Part shown: piece by piece, positions 25,449-37,120 of the stretch
How positions within the stretch are numbered: position 1 is the first letter of the stretch
Layout: every line of letters begins with the position of its first letter
Assembly: GCA_051453625.1 (NCBI GenBank)
Contig: JBOZIK010000001.1
Location: 193,284,687-193,348,686 of the forward strand
Direction: 5' to 3'
DNA from: Welwitschia mirabilis
Taxonomy: Eukaryota; Gnetophyta; Gnetopsida; Welwitschiales
Length of the DNA stretch: 64,000 nucleotides
The notes under the pieces: model-generated
Told to the model about the DNA's origin: nothing
The model's input: only the letters and a program-made list of their open reading frames with translations
The model's database searches: none
Translations under genes and position numbers: made by a program

Positions 25449-27423
25449 TATTCGTAAATCTAGTTTTGATGATTTCACTTGTTAAACATTTTATGTCATT
25501 ATGTAGACAAATCATTACAAGTACGTCAGATCTTAATAGACACTTGATCATGATGGATCTTCAAAGACAATATCCCATGAAAATGATTAGATGTTAAAAC
25601 TAAAAAATCAACTATTTAAAGATGTTTAAGAAATTGAAGGCATCTTGAGTGAAGATGTCAGAAAAGTTGAAGACATCTCATATGTACTGAAGTTTAAATC
25701 ATAAGCTAAAAGGTAACAACTGTATTTAAGATGACTAAGCTAAAAGTTATACCTGACATAGACGAAGATGTCTACATATTTAAAGATATCTATACTGAGA
25801 TAAATAAGTAATAGAGTTATTTTGATTTTTTAATAGTATCTTAAATTTCATGTGAGCTATGAACTTGTACATTACGGATTCATGATCATGAAGGTCTAAG
25901 GATACTATAGTGCAATATTCATCAAAATCTAGATAAGTTAACTGAAAACATCTATAAAAGTAAAGATGTTTCAAATGAATATGTATATAAAATTGAAGAT
26001 GTTTTGGACTAAAGTTTACATCAATTAAAACTGAAGTTATGTGTCCAAAGAATAGACATTAGCTATCCATTGCATAATGGTTATAAAATCAAATGGCTAC
26101 CTTTCAAGCTAAAANNNNNNNNNNNNNNNNNNNNNNNNNNNNNNNNNNNNNNNNNNNNNNNNNNNNNNNNNNNNNNNNNNNNNNNNNNNNNNNNNNNNNN
26201 NNNNNNNNNNNNNNNNNNNNNNNNNNNNNNNNNNNNNNNNNNNNNNNNNNNNNNNNNNNNNNNNNNNNNNNNNNNNNNNNNNNNNNNNNNNNNNNNNNNN
26301 NNNNNNNNNNNNNNNNNNNNNNNNNNNNNNNNNNNNNNNNNNNNNNNNNNNNNNNNNNNNNNNNNNNNNNNNNNNNNNNNNNNNNNNNNNNNNNNNNNNN
26401 NNNNNNNNNNNNNNNNNNNNNNNNNNNNNNNNNNNNNNNNNNNNNNNNNNNNNNNNNNNNNNNNNNNNNNNNNNNNNNNNNNNNNNNNNNNNNNNNNNNN
26501 NNNNNNNNNNNNNNNNNNNNNNNNNNNNNNNNNNNNNNNNNNNNNNNNNNNNNNNNNNNNNNNNNNNNNNNNNNNNNNNNNNNNNNNNNNNNNNNNNNNN
26601 NNNNNNNNNNNNNNNNNNNNNNNNNNNNNNNNNNNNNNNNNNNNNNNNNNNNNNNNNNNNNNNNNNNNNNNNNNNNNNNNNNNNNNNNNNNNNNNNNNNN
26701 NNNNNNNNNNNNNNNNNNNNNNNNNNNNNNNNNNNNNNNNNNNNNNNNNNNNNNNNNNNNNNNNNNNNNNNNNNNNNNNNNNNNNNNNNNNNNNNNNNNN
26801 NNNNNNNNNNNNNNNNNNNNNNNNNTTCATTTTTGTATTCTACATTCATACTCGTGACTATAACAACAACATTAAGAAGCTTAAATCTTCATCAAAGAAA
26901 TTTTTTTAAGCTTGTTGTTGTGTTGTATTTTTTATTTACATCATTGACTATGTTATTATTAAATATTATTGTATAAAGTACATTTCTTGAATATCAAATA
27001 CCTTGTATTTGATATTATGTTTTTATGAACTTATTTGATGTAAGATTATTGGTGAGCTAGAAAACCATTATTCCCTTGTGAGGAAGAGAGTGTTGCCTTG
27101 TGAAGAGACTCTTACTGTTATAAAGGTTTGTGATACACCTGTGAAAACCACTATTTCCTTGAAGGGGAGAGAATATTACCTTATGAAGGGACTCTTATTT
27201 TTTGTAAGGGTGATGGTGTAGTAGAAAACAATTGTTCCTTGTAAGTTAATTATATATAAAGCTGTGAGTAGAAGGTACCCTCTATGTGTGGACATACACG
27301 AGTTGGGAAATCGGGTTATCTTGGTAAGGTGTATTATTATTATGCATTATCATTTTGTTACTAGTTTAAATTTTATTTGTTAAAACTCATTCACCCCTCC
27401 CCTCTAAGTTAAATTAATCCTCA
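25449..27423 (+). repeat. 5' LTR of SIRE-like element
   Basis: Collinear with 33026-34487 on both sides of a 711-base gap. The 25500-26030 part is packed with GATGTC/GACATC-like sites. After the gap come repeated 'accattattcccttgtgaGGaagag' blocks (27060-27200), 'tgtgtggacatacacgagttggg', and the 'cacccctcccctct' end. Confidence 0.9.
26115..26825. other. Assembly gap (711 N) inside LTR
   Basis: The paired LTR has only about 191 bases (33693-33883) between the two flanking blocks, so the stated length is probably about 520 bases too long unless this copy carries an insertion. Long N-containing frames across it are not genes. Confidence 0.95.
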
Positions 27424-27436
27424 AGTGATGTTAAAG

Positions 27437-27449
27437 TGGTACTCATAAA
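27437..27449 (+). other. Decayed primer binding site
   Basis: TGGTACTCATAAA, 13 bases after the LTR end, resembles TGGTATCAGAGC with one inserted base. Weak on its own but in the right place for a SIRE-type element. Confidence 0.5.
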
Positions 27450-27471
27450 AAAGAGTAACTTCCTTGAGTAA

Positions 27472-29035
27472 ACATGAAAGGAGCATCATCATTTAAACCT
27501 CTGCTCTTCGATGGCATAAACTATGCCTATTGGAAGATAGGGATGCAGGTGTACTTACAATCTTTTGAGTTTTAGTATGGCAGAGCATAGAAGAAGAATA
27601 CTCTGATCCTATGGAGAATGTTATAAATGTTGCAAAAAATACCATTACTCAGATTAAGGAAAAAAGACTAAATAGATGAAGAAAAAGTTGCTTTCATGTA
27701 TGATTCTAAAGCTAGGAATGCACCTTATTTTGTTTTGTATATAGAATAGTTTAATGGAATTGCAGATTACAAGATAGCTTAAGAAATTTGGAATGTTCTA
27801 GTTGAAACATACAAAGGTATGTTAGTTATGAAATAATATAAGCTTTTAATTTGGATAATTTAGTTCAAGAACCTTAAAATAAATCATGGAGAAAGGGTTC
27901 ATGAGTATTTTACCAAAGTTTTAAATAGTATCAACGTAATATATGGCATTGAAGAAGATCTTTCATAAGCAAAGGTAATTAAAAAAGTTATTAGATAACT
28001 CATCCTTGAGTATAGGTTAAATACCACAACTATGGAAGAATCTACAAACTTTCATACAATGAAGATAGAAGGGCTATAAAGTGCTATTACAACATATGAA
28101 ATGAATCTCATTCAAGATGAAGCTTTAAAAAAAAAAAAAAAAAAACCCATTAAATCAAAGCAAGCTAAAGCATGAATTAGAGATTAAAAGAAAAGGTGAA
28201 AGAAGAATAGGAAAAATATGACTCTGATTATGAAAATTAGAAACTTACTTTTATTACAAAAAGAGTTAAGATAATTCTAGCATGAAAATATAATAAAAAT
28301 AAGAATTCTAGAAAACCACCTCATTTTCCAACCCAAGGACGAGGTCATATAGCCTCAAAATGCCCTAGTGCTAAAAGGTTATAAGATAAAGAACAAAAAA
28401 AGAGCCAAGGAAAAAAATCATTTTTTATCTATTGGAATGATGATGAAAAAGCAACAAAAGAAGAATGATTCAATAATGTGAAATCACATTCATCATACAT
28501 GGCCATAGCACATCTTCAAGAAGAATATGATGAGATTGAAGAAGAGTGTAATTCAAATAGCGAAGATGATTCAGGTATGAGCATTGAAGAAAAGTATATT
28601 GTAATTTCTAAAGAATTTATTAATTTATAAAATATATGCACTAAAATGAAAAATCCATTTCATACTCATTAGGAATCATTAGAATAAGAAGAAGATGCTT
28701 GTAAAATTTTATCCTCTAAAAACTAGCCCTTAAAGCTAATGTTGGAATTCTAACATATGAATTGGAAATTCTAAGACAGGAGCTATCAGATTCAAAGAAA
28801 ATCATTAAAATATTTACACAAAGCAAGGAAATTTTAAATATCATGCTTGGAAAAAGTAGAGATCTAAATGACCAAAGTGGATTGAAACATAATGAAGCTA
28901 TAACTAGTACTTTAGCTCCTCTATCTGAAAAATGAAATTATAAGCTAAGGTATGAGCATTTGACATATACAAATAATATCAGTTGCTATCATTGTCAAAA
29001 TAAAGGTTATTATCAGTATAGATGTCTAATAAAAT
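27472..29035 (+). pseudogene. SIRE-type gag relic
   Basis: Starts at ATG 27472 with MKGASSFKPLLFDGINYAYW, the opening of copia gag ('PP.FDG.NY..WK..M'). It continues through FNGIADYKIA-stop-EIWNVLVETYKG and VHEYFTKVLNSINVI to LEYRLNTTTMEES and TYEMNL, which follow the plant UBN2-type gag domain. A zinc knuckle CYHCQNKGYYQYRC lies at 28984-29025; the expected His is Tyr, a single C-to-T change. The length (about 520 codons) is normal. More than ten stops and a pure A run at 28127-28145 (frame slip) make it non-coding. The start is chosen because it gives the conserved opening just after the primer site. Confidence 0.85.
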
Positions 29036-29105
29036 TTAAAGATAGATATTATATTAACAATACTAAGAGGCATATTAGATTGGTATATCATTTTTGTATA
29101 GGATA

Positions 29106-29305
29106 AACCAAGGAAAGTTTGGATATCAAAAGAGATATTAGACCTTAGGACTAAGAAGAAACATACTTGGGATATTGCTAATAAGTATTCAAGGTAATGA
29201 TATTATAACTCAATGCAACAATGATCTATTTGACAAAAAGACTACAAAATATCAAGGAACTAAAGTATATACTCATTTGTAAAAGAAATTAGATATTAGA
29301 CATAG
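29106..29305 (+). pseudogene. Gag tail joined to a possible RNase H end
   Basis: 29106-29200 translates as PRKVWISKEI...KHTWDIANK, compatible with the region after the zinc knuckle. Only about 90 bases further on comes KKLDIRHSPIR (DIRH at 29292-29303), which resembles the 'K.(I/L)DIRHHF.R' block near the end of copia RNase H. If right, nearly all of pol is missing between them. The match is short, so this is a hypothesis. Confidence 0.4.
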
Positions 29306-30060
29306 TCCAATTAGGTAAGTATTCAGGTAACATCCTTAACTTTTCAACTCCATTGCATTTATCTTATGATTTGAGATTATGATTAGATGTAGTTTTTATA
29401 GTTAAATTTAAATTATGTGTGTGATATTTAGCTTCTGAAAGTGTTATTATTATGGTTACAATAGTCATAGATTCTTTTTGAAAAATCCAAAACTTTTGCT
29501 ATAGATGTTTTTAGTTTTGTAGACATTTTTGTTAAAGACATCTTAAAATTTGAAAATGTCTTAGAATCAGATGTTTTAACTTTTGTAGATGTTTTCAAAG
29601 GGCATGTACATTATTTTAAATATTCAAATGAAGCATCTTAATTTTTATAGAGTTTCCACAGCAAGAAAATGTATTAGAAATGTTTTAACAATAAACATCT
29701 TTGAGTTCGTAAATGTTTAGTTTTTACATTTTAAATTTCTTAAATTTTATAGAAATATTGATTGTACTATTGTGAAAATAAAAACATGCCAAAAGCTAGG
29801 TTTCTGATCCTTTTTAGTAGTAAAAGGACCATCAAATCTCATTTTTAAGTCTTCACTCAACACATATCTCTTTCAAGTAAATTTCTAGGCTACATTTTCT
29901 TAGATTTCTCTTCTTAGATGTCTTGATTTCGTGAGACATCTCAACAACAGGCAAGAATAGTATTTTCTCTCAAAATAGGTGTAATTTTTAATATTTTTTT
30001 TGTATTCTAGCTGTTCTTTTATTATTTTGTTGTTCTATTTTATAAAAATAATAATAATAA
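29306..30060 (+). other. Non-coding internal region rich in GATGTT/GACATC sites
   Basis: No readable protein. At 29500-29700 sites such as agatgtttt, agacatttt and gacatctta recur about eight times, like the LTR clusters, suggesting a 3' internal or LTR-derived piece. Confidence 0.4.
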
Positions 30061-31800
30061 AGGAGCAAGAACCTTCAAGGATAAGGAACAAGCCTCAGAA
30101 TAATTAAGATCACAATATGAACCATAGTCTATCATGAGACAGTAGAAAGAATATTCAGAACCTAGTCTAGAAGCTCAATTATTATAAAGAGAGCCCTTGG
30201 ATTTTAGAAGAGGTGAAGAGACTAGCTCATGAGTTATTTTATTCATCTTGGTTGGGAAATAATAGTATAGCTTATTTAGCCTATTCCAGATCCAGTGGTA
30301 AGATAGTTCTATGCAACTATACATGAAATTAGTGATAGTAAAAGTGTATTTCAAACTCAGGTTAGAGGAAAAAATTTACATATTATTTTGAGTTTTATCA
30401 ATTCATTGCTTAACATAAATGACATAAGTCGTTAATGGTTTTATAGTTATTCATTTAAAGGAATAATCAGTTCTAGATGTATCAATGTTTCTCGGTATTA
30501 AATGAGTAATGTTTTATTTGGGCACAACAAAATAAAGTTTGTTAAAGATATCGAGAGAAAGGATATAACACTTAATGCCTAAGTTCTTATTTTGGTAATA
30601 TTCTACAACATTTTAGTTAGAGGAGGTAGCTACAGTTATTACAAACCCATGCAGACTTTCATTATATATTGTTTACTCATTGGTTTTTAGATAGATTTTG
30701 ATTTTTTTTTGTATATGGATATCATCTCACTATTTTACAATGGGTAGACCTTAGATATTTTAGTATTACAATTTAATCTCATCTATTAGAAAAAACCATT
30801 AGTAGAATTCAGTGAAGAATAGAGAGCATTAGTGGCACCAGGTAAGGGCACAAGCAAGAGGACACCACAGATTCAAAGATCATTTTCCACTACTACTCAC
30901 ATCTCTTCTCCAATGAAAAAGGAACTAAAGGCAATTGAAAACATGATTAGCAAAATTGGAAGAAACCTTTTAAAGCTAAAGAAACATAGAGCTACGGTAA
31001 GTGAAGGTGAGGCACTAGTAGAGAGTTGGGAATCCATGAAGACTTCAACATAATTAGACTTAGAGGAGGAATCAAAATAAGATAAAGTAGGACCTTTAGC
31101 TCTATTTGACATAATTTATGACTTAGATAGGGCAGTAGATAATGAATCTTTAAAGAGTCTTCTACAAATGAGGCATAAACTCAAGAGGAGTATCAAACTC
31201 CCATAGAGGAAAATGTGAGGGGAAGTAACAAGCTTTAAGTCCTTCGCAGTAAATGCTGACACAGCAGGAGATAGAGTCTGAAAGATCAAATGTACTACCT
31301 TTTATGTTTCATCATTCTTGTCGTAAGATTCCATTCCGTAGTCCTACAGAACCGCCATCATCACCACGTGCACCTTCGTCACCTCTAGTGCATCCACCAT
31401 TACCACAACCTTCTTACTTAGCCTATTCAAATAGAACCACTCTCATTTGTATAACTACTACCATCATTTATAGAGACTGCCACCATTAATTTCTTTATAA
31501 CCTTTATCACTCCTCAAATGTATCAATGTACAAGGAGACATATCTTTAAAGGCCCTAGTGAGACATCATAGTGTCTTTCTAGAAAGAGATACACTCCATC
31601 CCTCACTTGCTCATCATCATACACCCAAAAAACCTTCACCATCCATGATAGCGACAATAGTGATAAAGAAGACCAAGGTGAGCATTACATGAGTGATTTA
31701 ACTCTTAGTGATTAGAGCCTTTTTTGATGTTCAAAAAAGGGAAGAAGTATATGGCAAATCATTGGCAGATCAGTTGGCCACTGCAACCTTTAGGTTAAGG
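30060..31800 (+). pseudogene. Extra downstream ORF of SIRE-like element, broken
   Basis: Near 30300-30420 one frame reads FYATIHEISDSKSVFQTQVRGK, resembling the 'REFYANL......VRGK.I..S...IN..L' block of a protein domain often annotated in plants as putative transposon protein. Further on, 30832-31053 encodes 73 residues with a charged, coiled-coil-like middle (KKELKAIENMISKIG...LLKLKKH), and 31253-31489 has a proline-rich run (PPSSPRAPSSPLVHPPLP). SIRE elements can carry an extra ORF after pol, sometimes called env-like; I cannot show signal peptide or membrane segments here. Stops occur throughout the first part. Confidence 0.45.
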
Positions 31801-32036
31801 ATACTCTATTGGGATTGGATTTCTTGATTTTGAGATTTTGAATTGGATTCATAAGTGTTGTTATCTCTATTTATAATTCTTCCTTGATGTTTTGAAATAC
31901 ATTTATGTTATTTGACATTTTTCTATTATTCCATCTTATTAATACATGTCTTATTTTTTATACATTTCTCGTCTTTATCATTATGATTTCATATGCTTTT
32001 GTTAGCATACCTTTGGATATGTAATATGTTAATTAT

Positions 32037-32877
32037 NNNNNNNNNNNNNNNNNNNNNNNNNNNNNNNNNNNNNNNNNNNNNNNNNNNNNNNNNNNNNNNN
32101 NNNNNNNNNNNNNNNNNNNNNNNNNNNNNNNNNNNNNNNNNNNNNNNNNNNNNNNNNNNNNNNNNNNNNNNNNNNNNNNNNNNNNNNNNNNNNNNNNNNN
32201 NNNNNNNNNNNNNNNNNNNNNNNNNNNNNNNNNNNNNNNNNNNNNNNNNNNNNNNNNNNNNNNNNNNNNNNNNNNNNNNNNNNNNNNNNNNNNNNNNNNN
32301 NNNNNNNNNNNNNNNNNNNNNNNNNNNNNNNNNNNNNNNNNNNNNNNNNNNNNNNNNNNNNNNNNNNNNNNNNNNNNNNNNNNNNNNNNNNNNNNNNNNN
32401 NNNNNNNNNNNNNNNNNNNNNNNNNNNNNNNNNNNNNNNNNNNNNNNNNNNNNNNNNNNNNNNNNNNNNNNNNNNNNNNNNNNNNNNNNNNNNNNNNNNN
32501 NNNNNNNNNNNNNNNNNNNNNNNNNNNNNNNNNNNNNNNNNNNNNNNNNNNNNNNNNNNNNNNNNNNNNNNNNNNNNNNNNNNNNNNNNNNNNNNNNNNN
32601 NNNNNNNNNNNNNNNNNNNNNNNNNNNNNNNNNNNNNNNNNNNNNNNNNNNNNNNNNNNNNNNNNNNNNNNNNNNNNNNNNNNNNNNNNNNNNNNNNNNN
32701 NNNNNNNNNNNNNNNNNNNNNNNNNNNNNNNNNNNNNNNNNNNNNNNNNNNNNNNNNNNNNNNNNNNNNNNNNNNNNNNNNNNNNNNNNNNNNNNNNNNN
32801 NNNNNNNNNNNNNNNNNNNNNNNNNNNNNNNNNNNNNNNNNNNNNNNNNNNNNNNNNNNNNNNNNNNNNNNNNNNNN
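32037..32877. other. Assembly gap (841 N)
   Basis: Lies in the 3' internal part of the SIRE-like element, 148 bases before the 3' LTR. No second copy in the window allows its true length to be checked. Confidence 0.95.
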
Positions 32878-33011
32878 TTTCTGCTTTCAAGTGGCTCACA
32901 TCATGATTCTTATAACTAGTAATTATGTTCATTCTTCTAGAGTAAAATTTTTTATTTTAATTGATTAGTTAAAATTTAAATAACAAGATTTGCCAGGTTT
33001 TGAACATCATC

Positions 33012-33022
33012 AAAAAGGGGAA
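33012..33022 (+). other. Polypurine tract of SIRE-like element
   Basis: AAAAAGGGGAA preceded by CATCATC, directly before the 3' LTR; confirms plus orientation. Confidence 0.8.
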
Positions 33023-33025
33023 TAT

Positions 33026-34487
33026 TTTTAGTAAATCTAGTTTTGATTATTTTACTTGTCAAACATTTTATGTCATTATGTAGACAGGTCATTACAGGTA
33101 CGTCATACCTTGATAATTACTAGATCATGATGGATCTTCAAATTTAATATCTCATGAAAATGATCAGATGCTAAAAGTACAAAATCAATTGTTTGAAGGC
33201 ATCTAAGAAATTGAAGACATCTTTAGTAAAGATGTCTGGAAATTTGAAGATGTCTCATATGTATTAAATTTTAAATCACAGGCTAGAAGACGACTACTGT
33301 ATTCAAGATGACTAAGCTAAAAGTTGAACCAGATATAGATGAAGATGTCTACATATTTTAAGATGTCTATACTAAGCTAAAATAGGTAATAAAGTCAATT
33401 TGATTTGTGACTAATATATTACATTTCAAGTGAGCTATGAACTTATACATCACAAATTCATGATCACGAAGTCCCAAGGATACTACAGTGTAAAATTTAT
33501 TAAAATCTAGGCAGGATGACTAAAGACATCTACAAAAGTGGAGACATCTAGAGTAAAGACATCTATAAAATTAAAGATCTCTTAGACTAAATTTAATGTC
33601 AATTAAAACCAAAGTTATGCATCTAAAGCATAGACATTGACTATCCATTGCATGATGGTTACAAAATCAAATAGTTGCCTTTCAAGCTAAAATAGTTAAA
33701 TCTTTTTCAATATTATAAAGTGTCAACATCACAAAACGAAGAAGAACTTTTTAAAACTTCATTTAATCAAATAAATATACAAATCTTAAAATGCATGAGT
33801 AAAGGCACTTTTCACGAAGGATCAAGGCATGATTGTAAAGGAGCTAGCATTACTATCATCATTATTTCTTGGATCTTCATTGCTTCATTCTTTGTTTATA
33901 ATCATGATGATGACAACAACATAAAGAAGCTTAAACCTTCATCAAAGTAATATTTTTAAGCTTATTATTATATGTATGTTTGGTTTACATTATGGATTAT
34001 CTTATTATTAAATATTGTTATAAAGTCCATTTCTTAAATATCAAACACCTTGTAAGTTCATCCTTGTAGGGGTGTGCATTTTATATTGTGCTTTATGCAC
34101 TTATTTGATGTATAGTTATTAATGAGCCAGAAAACCATTATTTCCTTATAAGGGAACGAGTGCTACCTTGCGAGAAGACTCTTAGTATTGTAAAGGTTCA
34201 TGGTGCAACTGTGAAGACCACTATTCCCTTAAGGAAGAGAAACTGATGCCTTGCAAGAAGACTCTCATCTTTGTAAGGTTGATGGTACACTAGAAAACCA
34301 CTATTTCTAGCAGGTCAAAAATACCCAAAGGTGTGAGTAGAATCTACCCTCTATAAGTGGATGTACCTAAGTTGGGGAACCATATTATCTCAATAAGGTG
34401 TGTTATTATTGTTTGCATTTTGTTATGAGTTTGAATTTTATTTGATGAAACTCATTCACCCCTCCCCTCTGAGGTCAATCATCCTCA
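33026..34487 (+). repeat. 3' LTR of SIRE-like element
   Basis: 1462 bases, complete. It ends atcctca and is followed by the duplicated target aaatg. Three diverged 'accactattcccttaaggaagag' units lie at 34120-34310, and 'agtggatgtacctaagttgggga' precedes the end, a common SIRE R/U5 arrangement. The 76-codon frame at 33720-33950 lies wholly inside the LTR and has no family match. Confidence 0.9.
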
Positions 34488-34492
34488 AAATG

Positions 34493-36258
34493 TAGGAATA
34501 ATCCATTGTATCTTCCATGAGCTTTGGGAGTATTTCATTATGGCCATATAGAAAAAATTACTATTTATAATAAGTTCAGAAAAATTACCTTAGTCTTATG
34601 ATAGAAAATTTTGTTTTAATATGTAAATGAAAGATTTTGAATATAATCTTTATCTAGTTTTAATCTTTCATTCTTTGTGTACATATAGAAACTAATTTTG
34701 TTAAAGATTTTCTTGTATTTTGGGTTTGAATCTATTACTAATATCAACAAAATGCTTGGATTTGTGAAACTAAAAGGAAAAACTAGTTTCATTGGTGTTA
34801 TGACTTCCTTCATAAATATTAGTAGAATTATAATTTGTATTTGAATTTCCTCTCTTATGTAAACTAATGAAAAAGAAGTGCACTAATGGAGTCATAGTTA
34901 CAAAAATTCCATTACATATAGGAAGTTAATTTTAAGTAAGTAAAGGAAATTTACTAAATGTTATTTGAAAATTCTTTATAAAACATTCACACAGTGCTCT
35001 TCTAAAGTTGTTGGGGCTCCTTGGTAAAGATTTTAAAAGTGTAGGGTAAAATATTATTTTAATCATAGGGTTCAATTTTATAAGCCCCTCTATTTGATGG
35101 CATTAGTACACACATGCATGCATTAAATGAAATTTTTTTAACTTTAATATTTCTTAAGATTCTTAAACTTTTGGATTTTATAGTTCTTTACTTTATTATT
35201 GGATTTCATAAAAGTATGATTGAGATTAATTGTGAATTAGAGATATGTATTTGAAAAATAAAATAAGAATATTCACTTTTTTCAATATGATTATAACTTA
35301 CAAATTTGAATTTTATGTAGGAACATATCCTTGGAAAAAATGTAACAGTGCTTCTCATGCATTTTATTCTCTATCCTTGAGTATTTTACTAGTTAATTTT
35401 ATTGGATAAAATAGTAGGAAATATATAAATTCTTCTTGCATTCTCCATTTGCTACATTAAGTTTTATAAACTCCTTTTCCATAGTTTTAATAAGGTCTTG
35501 CAAGTTAAAATTTAAGACTTTTAGTTCTTATTCCCATTATGGAAACTTTTGAGACAACAAGATCTTCTAGTTTCTTTTTTTATATCCTTCCTAGTTCTAT
35601 GAGGGTGTCTCCACTACATCGGTATCTTTGAATTACTAATGGTATTTTTTATGAGATTAATGTATGGTAATATTTCATTTCTTATTTCTTTATAGAAATT
35701 CTTTCTTGTTAATTAGGATCTAGTGTTCCATTCCTTTTTTAACATTCTTCTTCTTTGTATAGATTTTACAATGATAAATTTTAATGANNNTGTCTATTCG
35801 CAAAAAGATTACTTCATCATGTAGTATCCTTATTTTTTATAATTTATTGCTAGAATTTTCTTCTTGACTCATCTTTCATCTTATTAACATTCATCATCTC
35901 TTTTATTTTAGTTATAATTTCAAGTTTAATTCTCTACTTCATCTTCATCTAATCCATGTTATTGCTTTTAAATTAAACAACTTAATTAATTTAGCTATGT
36001 AACGAAATATTTAGATCTTTTATTATAATCATATTTAAACTTTTTATTTATTGTAGTGCTTTTAAGAAAACAGGAATTATGTAAATACATTTTAGTTTTA
36101 CTTATGAAACTTGTATTTATTAAATTATGACATGCATCATAAGAATTTAAACAATAAGTTTGAGTTAAAAAAATTTGATAAAGCCTAAATTAAAACATTA
36201 TTAATAGCAATCCTCATTATCCATGTTGTCACTTTGAGCATGGATCCTTTGATCAGTA
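34493..36258. other. No gene recognised (1.8 kb AT-rich)
   Basis: Between the SIRE-like element and copia A. Contains a 3-base gap at 35788-35790. I read all frames and found no TE or host protein motif; the 65-codon minus frame at 34616-34813 has no resemblance I can name. Confidence 0.5.
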
Positions 36259-36453
36259 TGATGAAAAATAGAAGAGTAAAATACATAAGAAATATTTACC
36301 AAAACCAAAATTTGATTTCTCTAATATATTCTCCATAACTTATTACAAAGAAGATCTTGCTTATAAAGGCAAGCATATCATTAGTATTTCGCTAGGATTT
36401 TTGTATCTCCTTAGGCATAAGATGATGGTGTGCATATAAAACTTAGAAATTCA
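36259..36453 (-). repeat. 3' LTR of copia A
   Basis: Begins TGATGAAAAATAG and ends AGAAATTCA on the plus strand, so it has TG..CA ends. It is followed by cccctcaac (minus-strand polypurine tract GTTGAGGGG at 36454-36462). A minus-strand TATA (CTTTATAAGC) lies at about 36360-36370 within a CTTGC/GCAAG inverted repeat. Confidence 0.7.
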
Positions 36454-36586
36454 CCCCTCAACATGGAAATAGGCTTTCTTCTAAGGAAAATCTAGAGTAC
36501 AAAATCATAGGAATGTGATCTATAATAAAACCTACTAAAAGGAATTGCCATATGAGGTAACTACTTCATTAAACAAGTAGTCAATT

Positions 36587-36715
36587 TACTACTACACATC
36601 CTGTAGTAGATAAAACTTATTATGTGCATTACACATCCTATAATGCTAAGCCAAAAAAAGGTACTATACATCCTGCAATACCAGGCCAAAATTACACTAC
36701 ACATCCTATAGCACT
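36587..36715. repeat. Hairpin tandem array, copia A
   Basis: Four units about 35 bp apart, each a short inverted repeat with an ACATCCT loop. Stems: TACTAC/GTAGTA (36590-36608), GCATTA/TAATGC (36626-36646), GGTACTA../..CAATACC (36660-36682, with mismatches) and a weaker fourth unit (36695-36713). Spacers carry (a)ggccaaaa. The homologous array in copia B is at 50841-50966. Confidence 0.75.
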
Positions 36716-36910
36716 AGGATCAAGAGTAACTTTGAATAGAGATTCAAAAGTTAAATGAAGCTCATAATGTACAAGAAAAACATGAGTTTAAGTCAACTCA
36801 TTGTCAATATAATTTTGGATTGGAAGTACCAGAAATTCTCTCAATCAATTATCTTTATTTGAGTACTAATTATTGGTTCTATAGTTAGATAGTATTATAA
36901 GTTCCTTACT

Positions 36911-37120
36911 TTTATGAACCAACTTCCATATACCATTTTCTATAAGTGCGTAGTATTCTTCTTTCATGGCTTGGGCTCATTGATTATATAGAATGATGTC
37001 TTCTAAAGAAGTTGGTTTACCATCACAAGTTAAGTGAATATCCTCATCATCATCATCATGATTTGTATGCAAGTCATGTCTGATTCTAGTTTTGCCCTTC
37101 TCATTATTGTGAACATCTTA
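36911..37120 (-). pseudogene. Copia RT N-terminus and preceding linker, copy A
   Basis: Minus-strand translation gives HDDDDEDIHLTCDGKPTSLE (about 37020-37080), an acidic linker, then AQAMKEEYYALIENGIWKLV (36919-36975). This matches the copia RT opening 'W..AM..E..AL..N.TW.LV'. The frame then ends at the 1.34-kb deletion, so palm and catalytic motifs are absent in this copy. Confidence 0.8.

Larger units (their letters stand above)
25449..34487 (+). mobile_element. Ty1/copia SIRE-like element, internally deleted
   Basis: Two direct repeats (25449-27423 with a gap; 33026-34487) flank gag and a possible extra ORF. The flanking 5 bases are aaatg on both sides (25444-25448 and 34488-34492), a perfect target duplication. 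LTRs begin TATTCGTAAATC and TTTTAGTAAATC and end in ...cctca after a 'cacccctcccctct' block. The polypurine tract is preceded by a CATCATCAAAAAGGGG block, which is typical of the SIRE lineage. Gag is of SIRE type. No protease, integrase or RT is readable between gag and the downstream ORF, so the element could not have moved on its own after the deletion. Confidence 0.9.

Noticed and set aside
26070-26909. Long open frames of 240-308 codons across 26115-26825, 32037-32877 and 37832-38424
   Set aside because: They exist only because N runs contain no stops; there is no real sequence.
28127-28145. Poly-A run as a retrogene tail
   Set aside because: It lies inside the SIRE gag frame with gag sequence continuing on both sides, so it is slippage within gag.
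33720-33950. 76-codon plus frame
   Set aside because: Lies wholly inside the SIRE-like 3' LTR.
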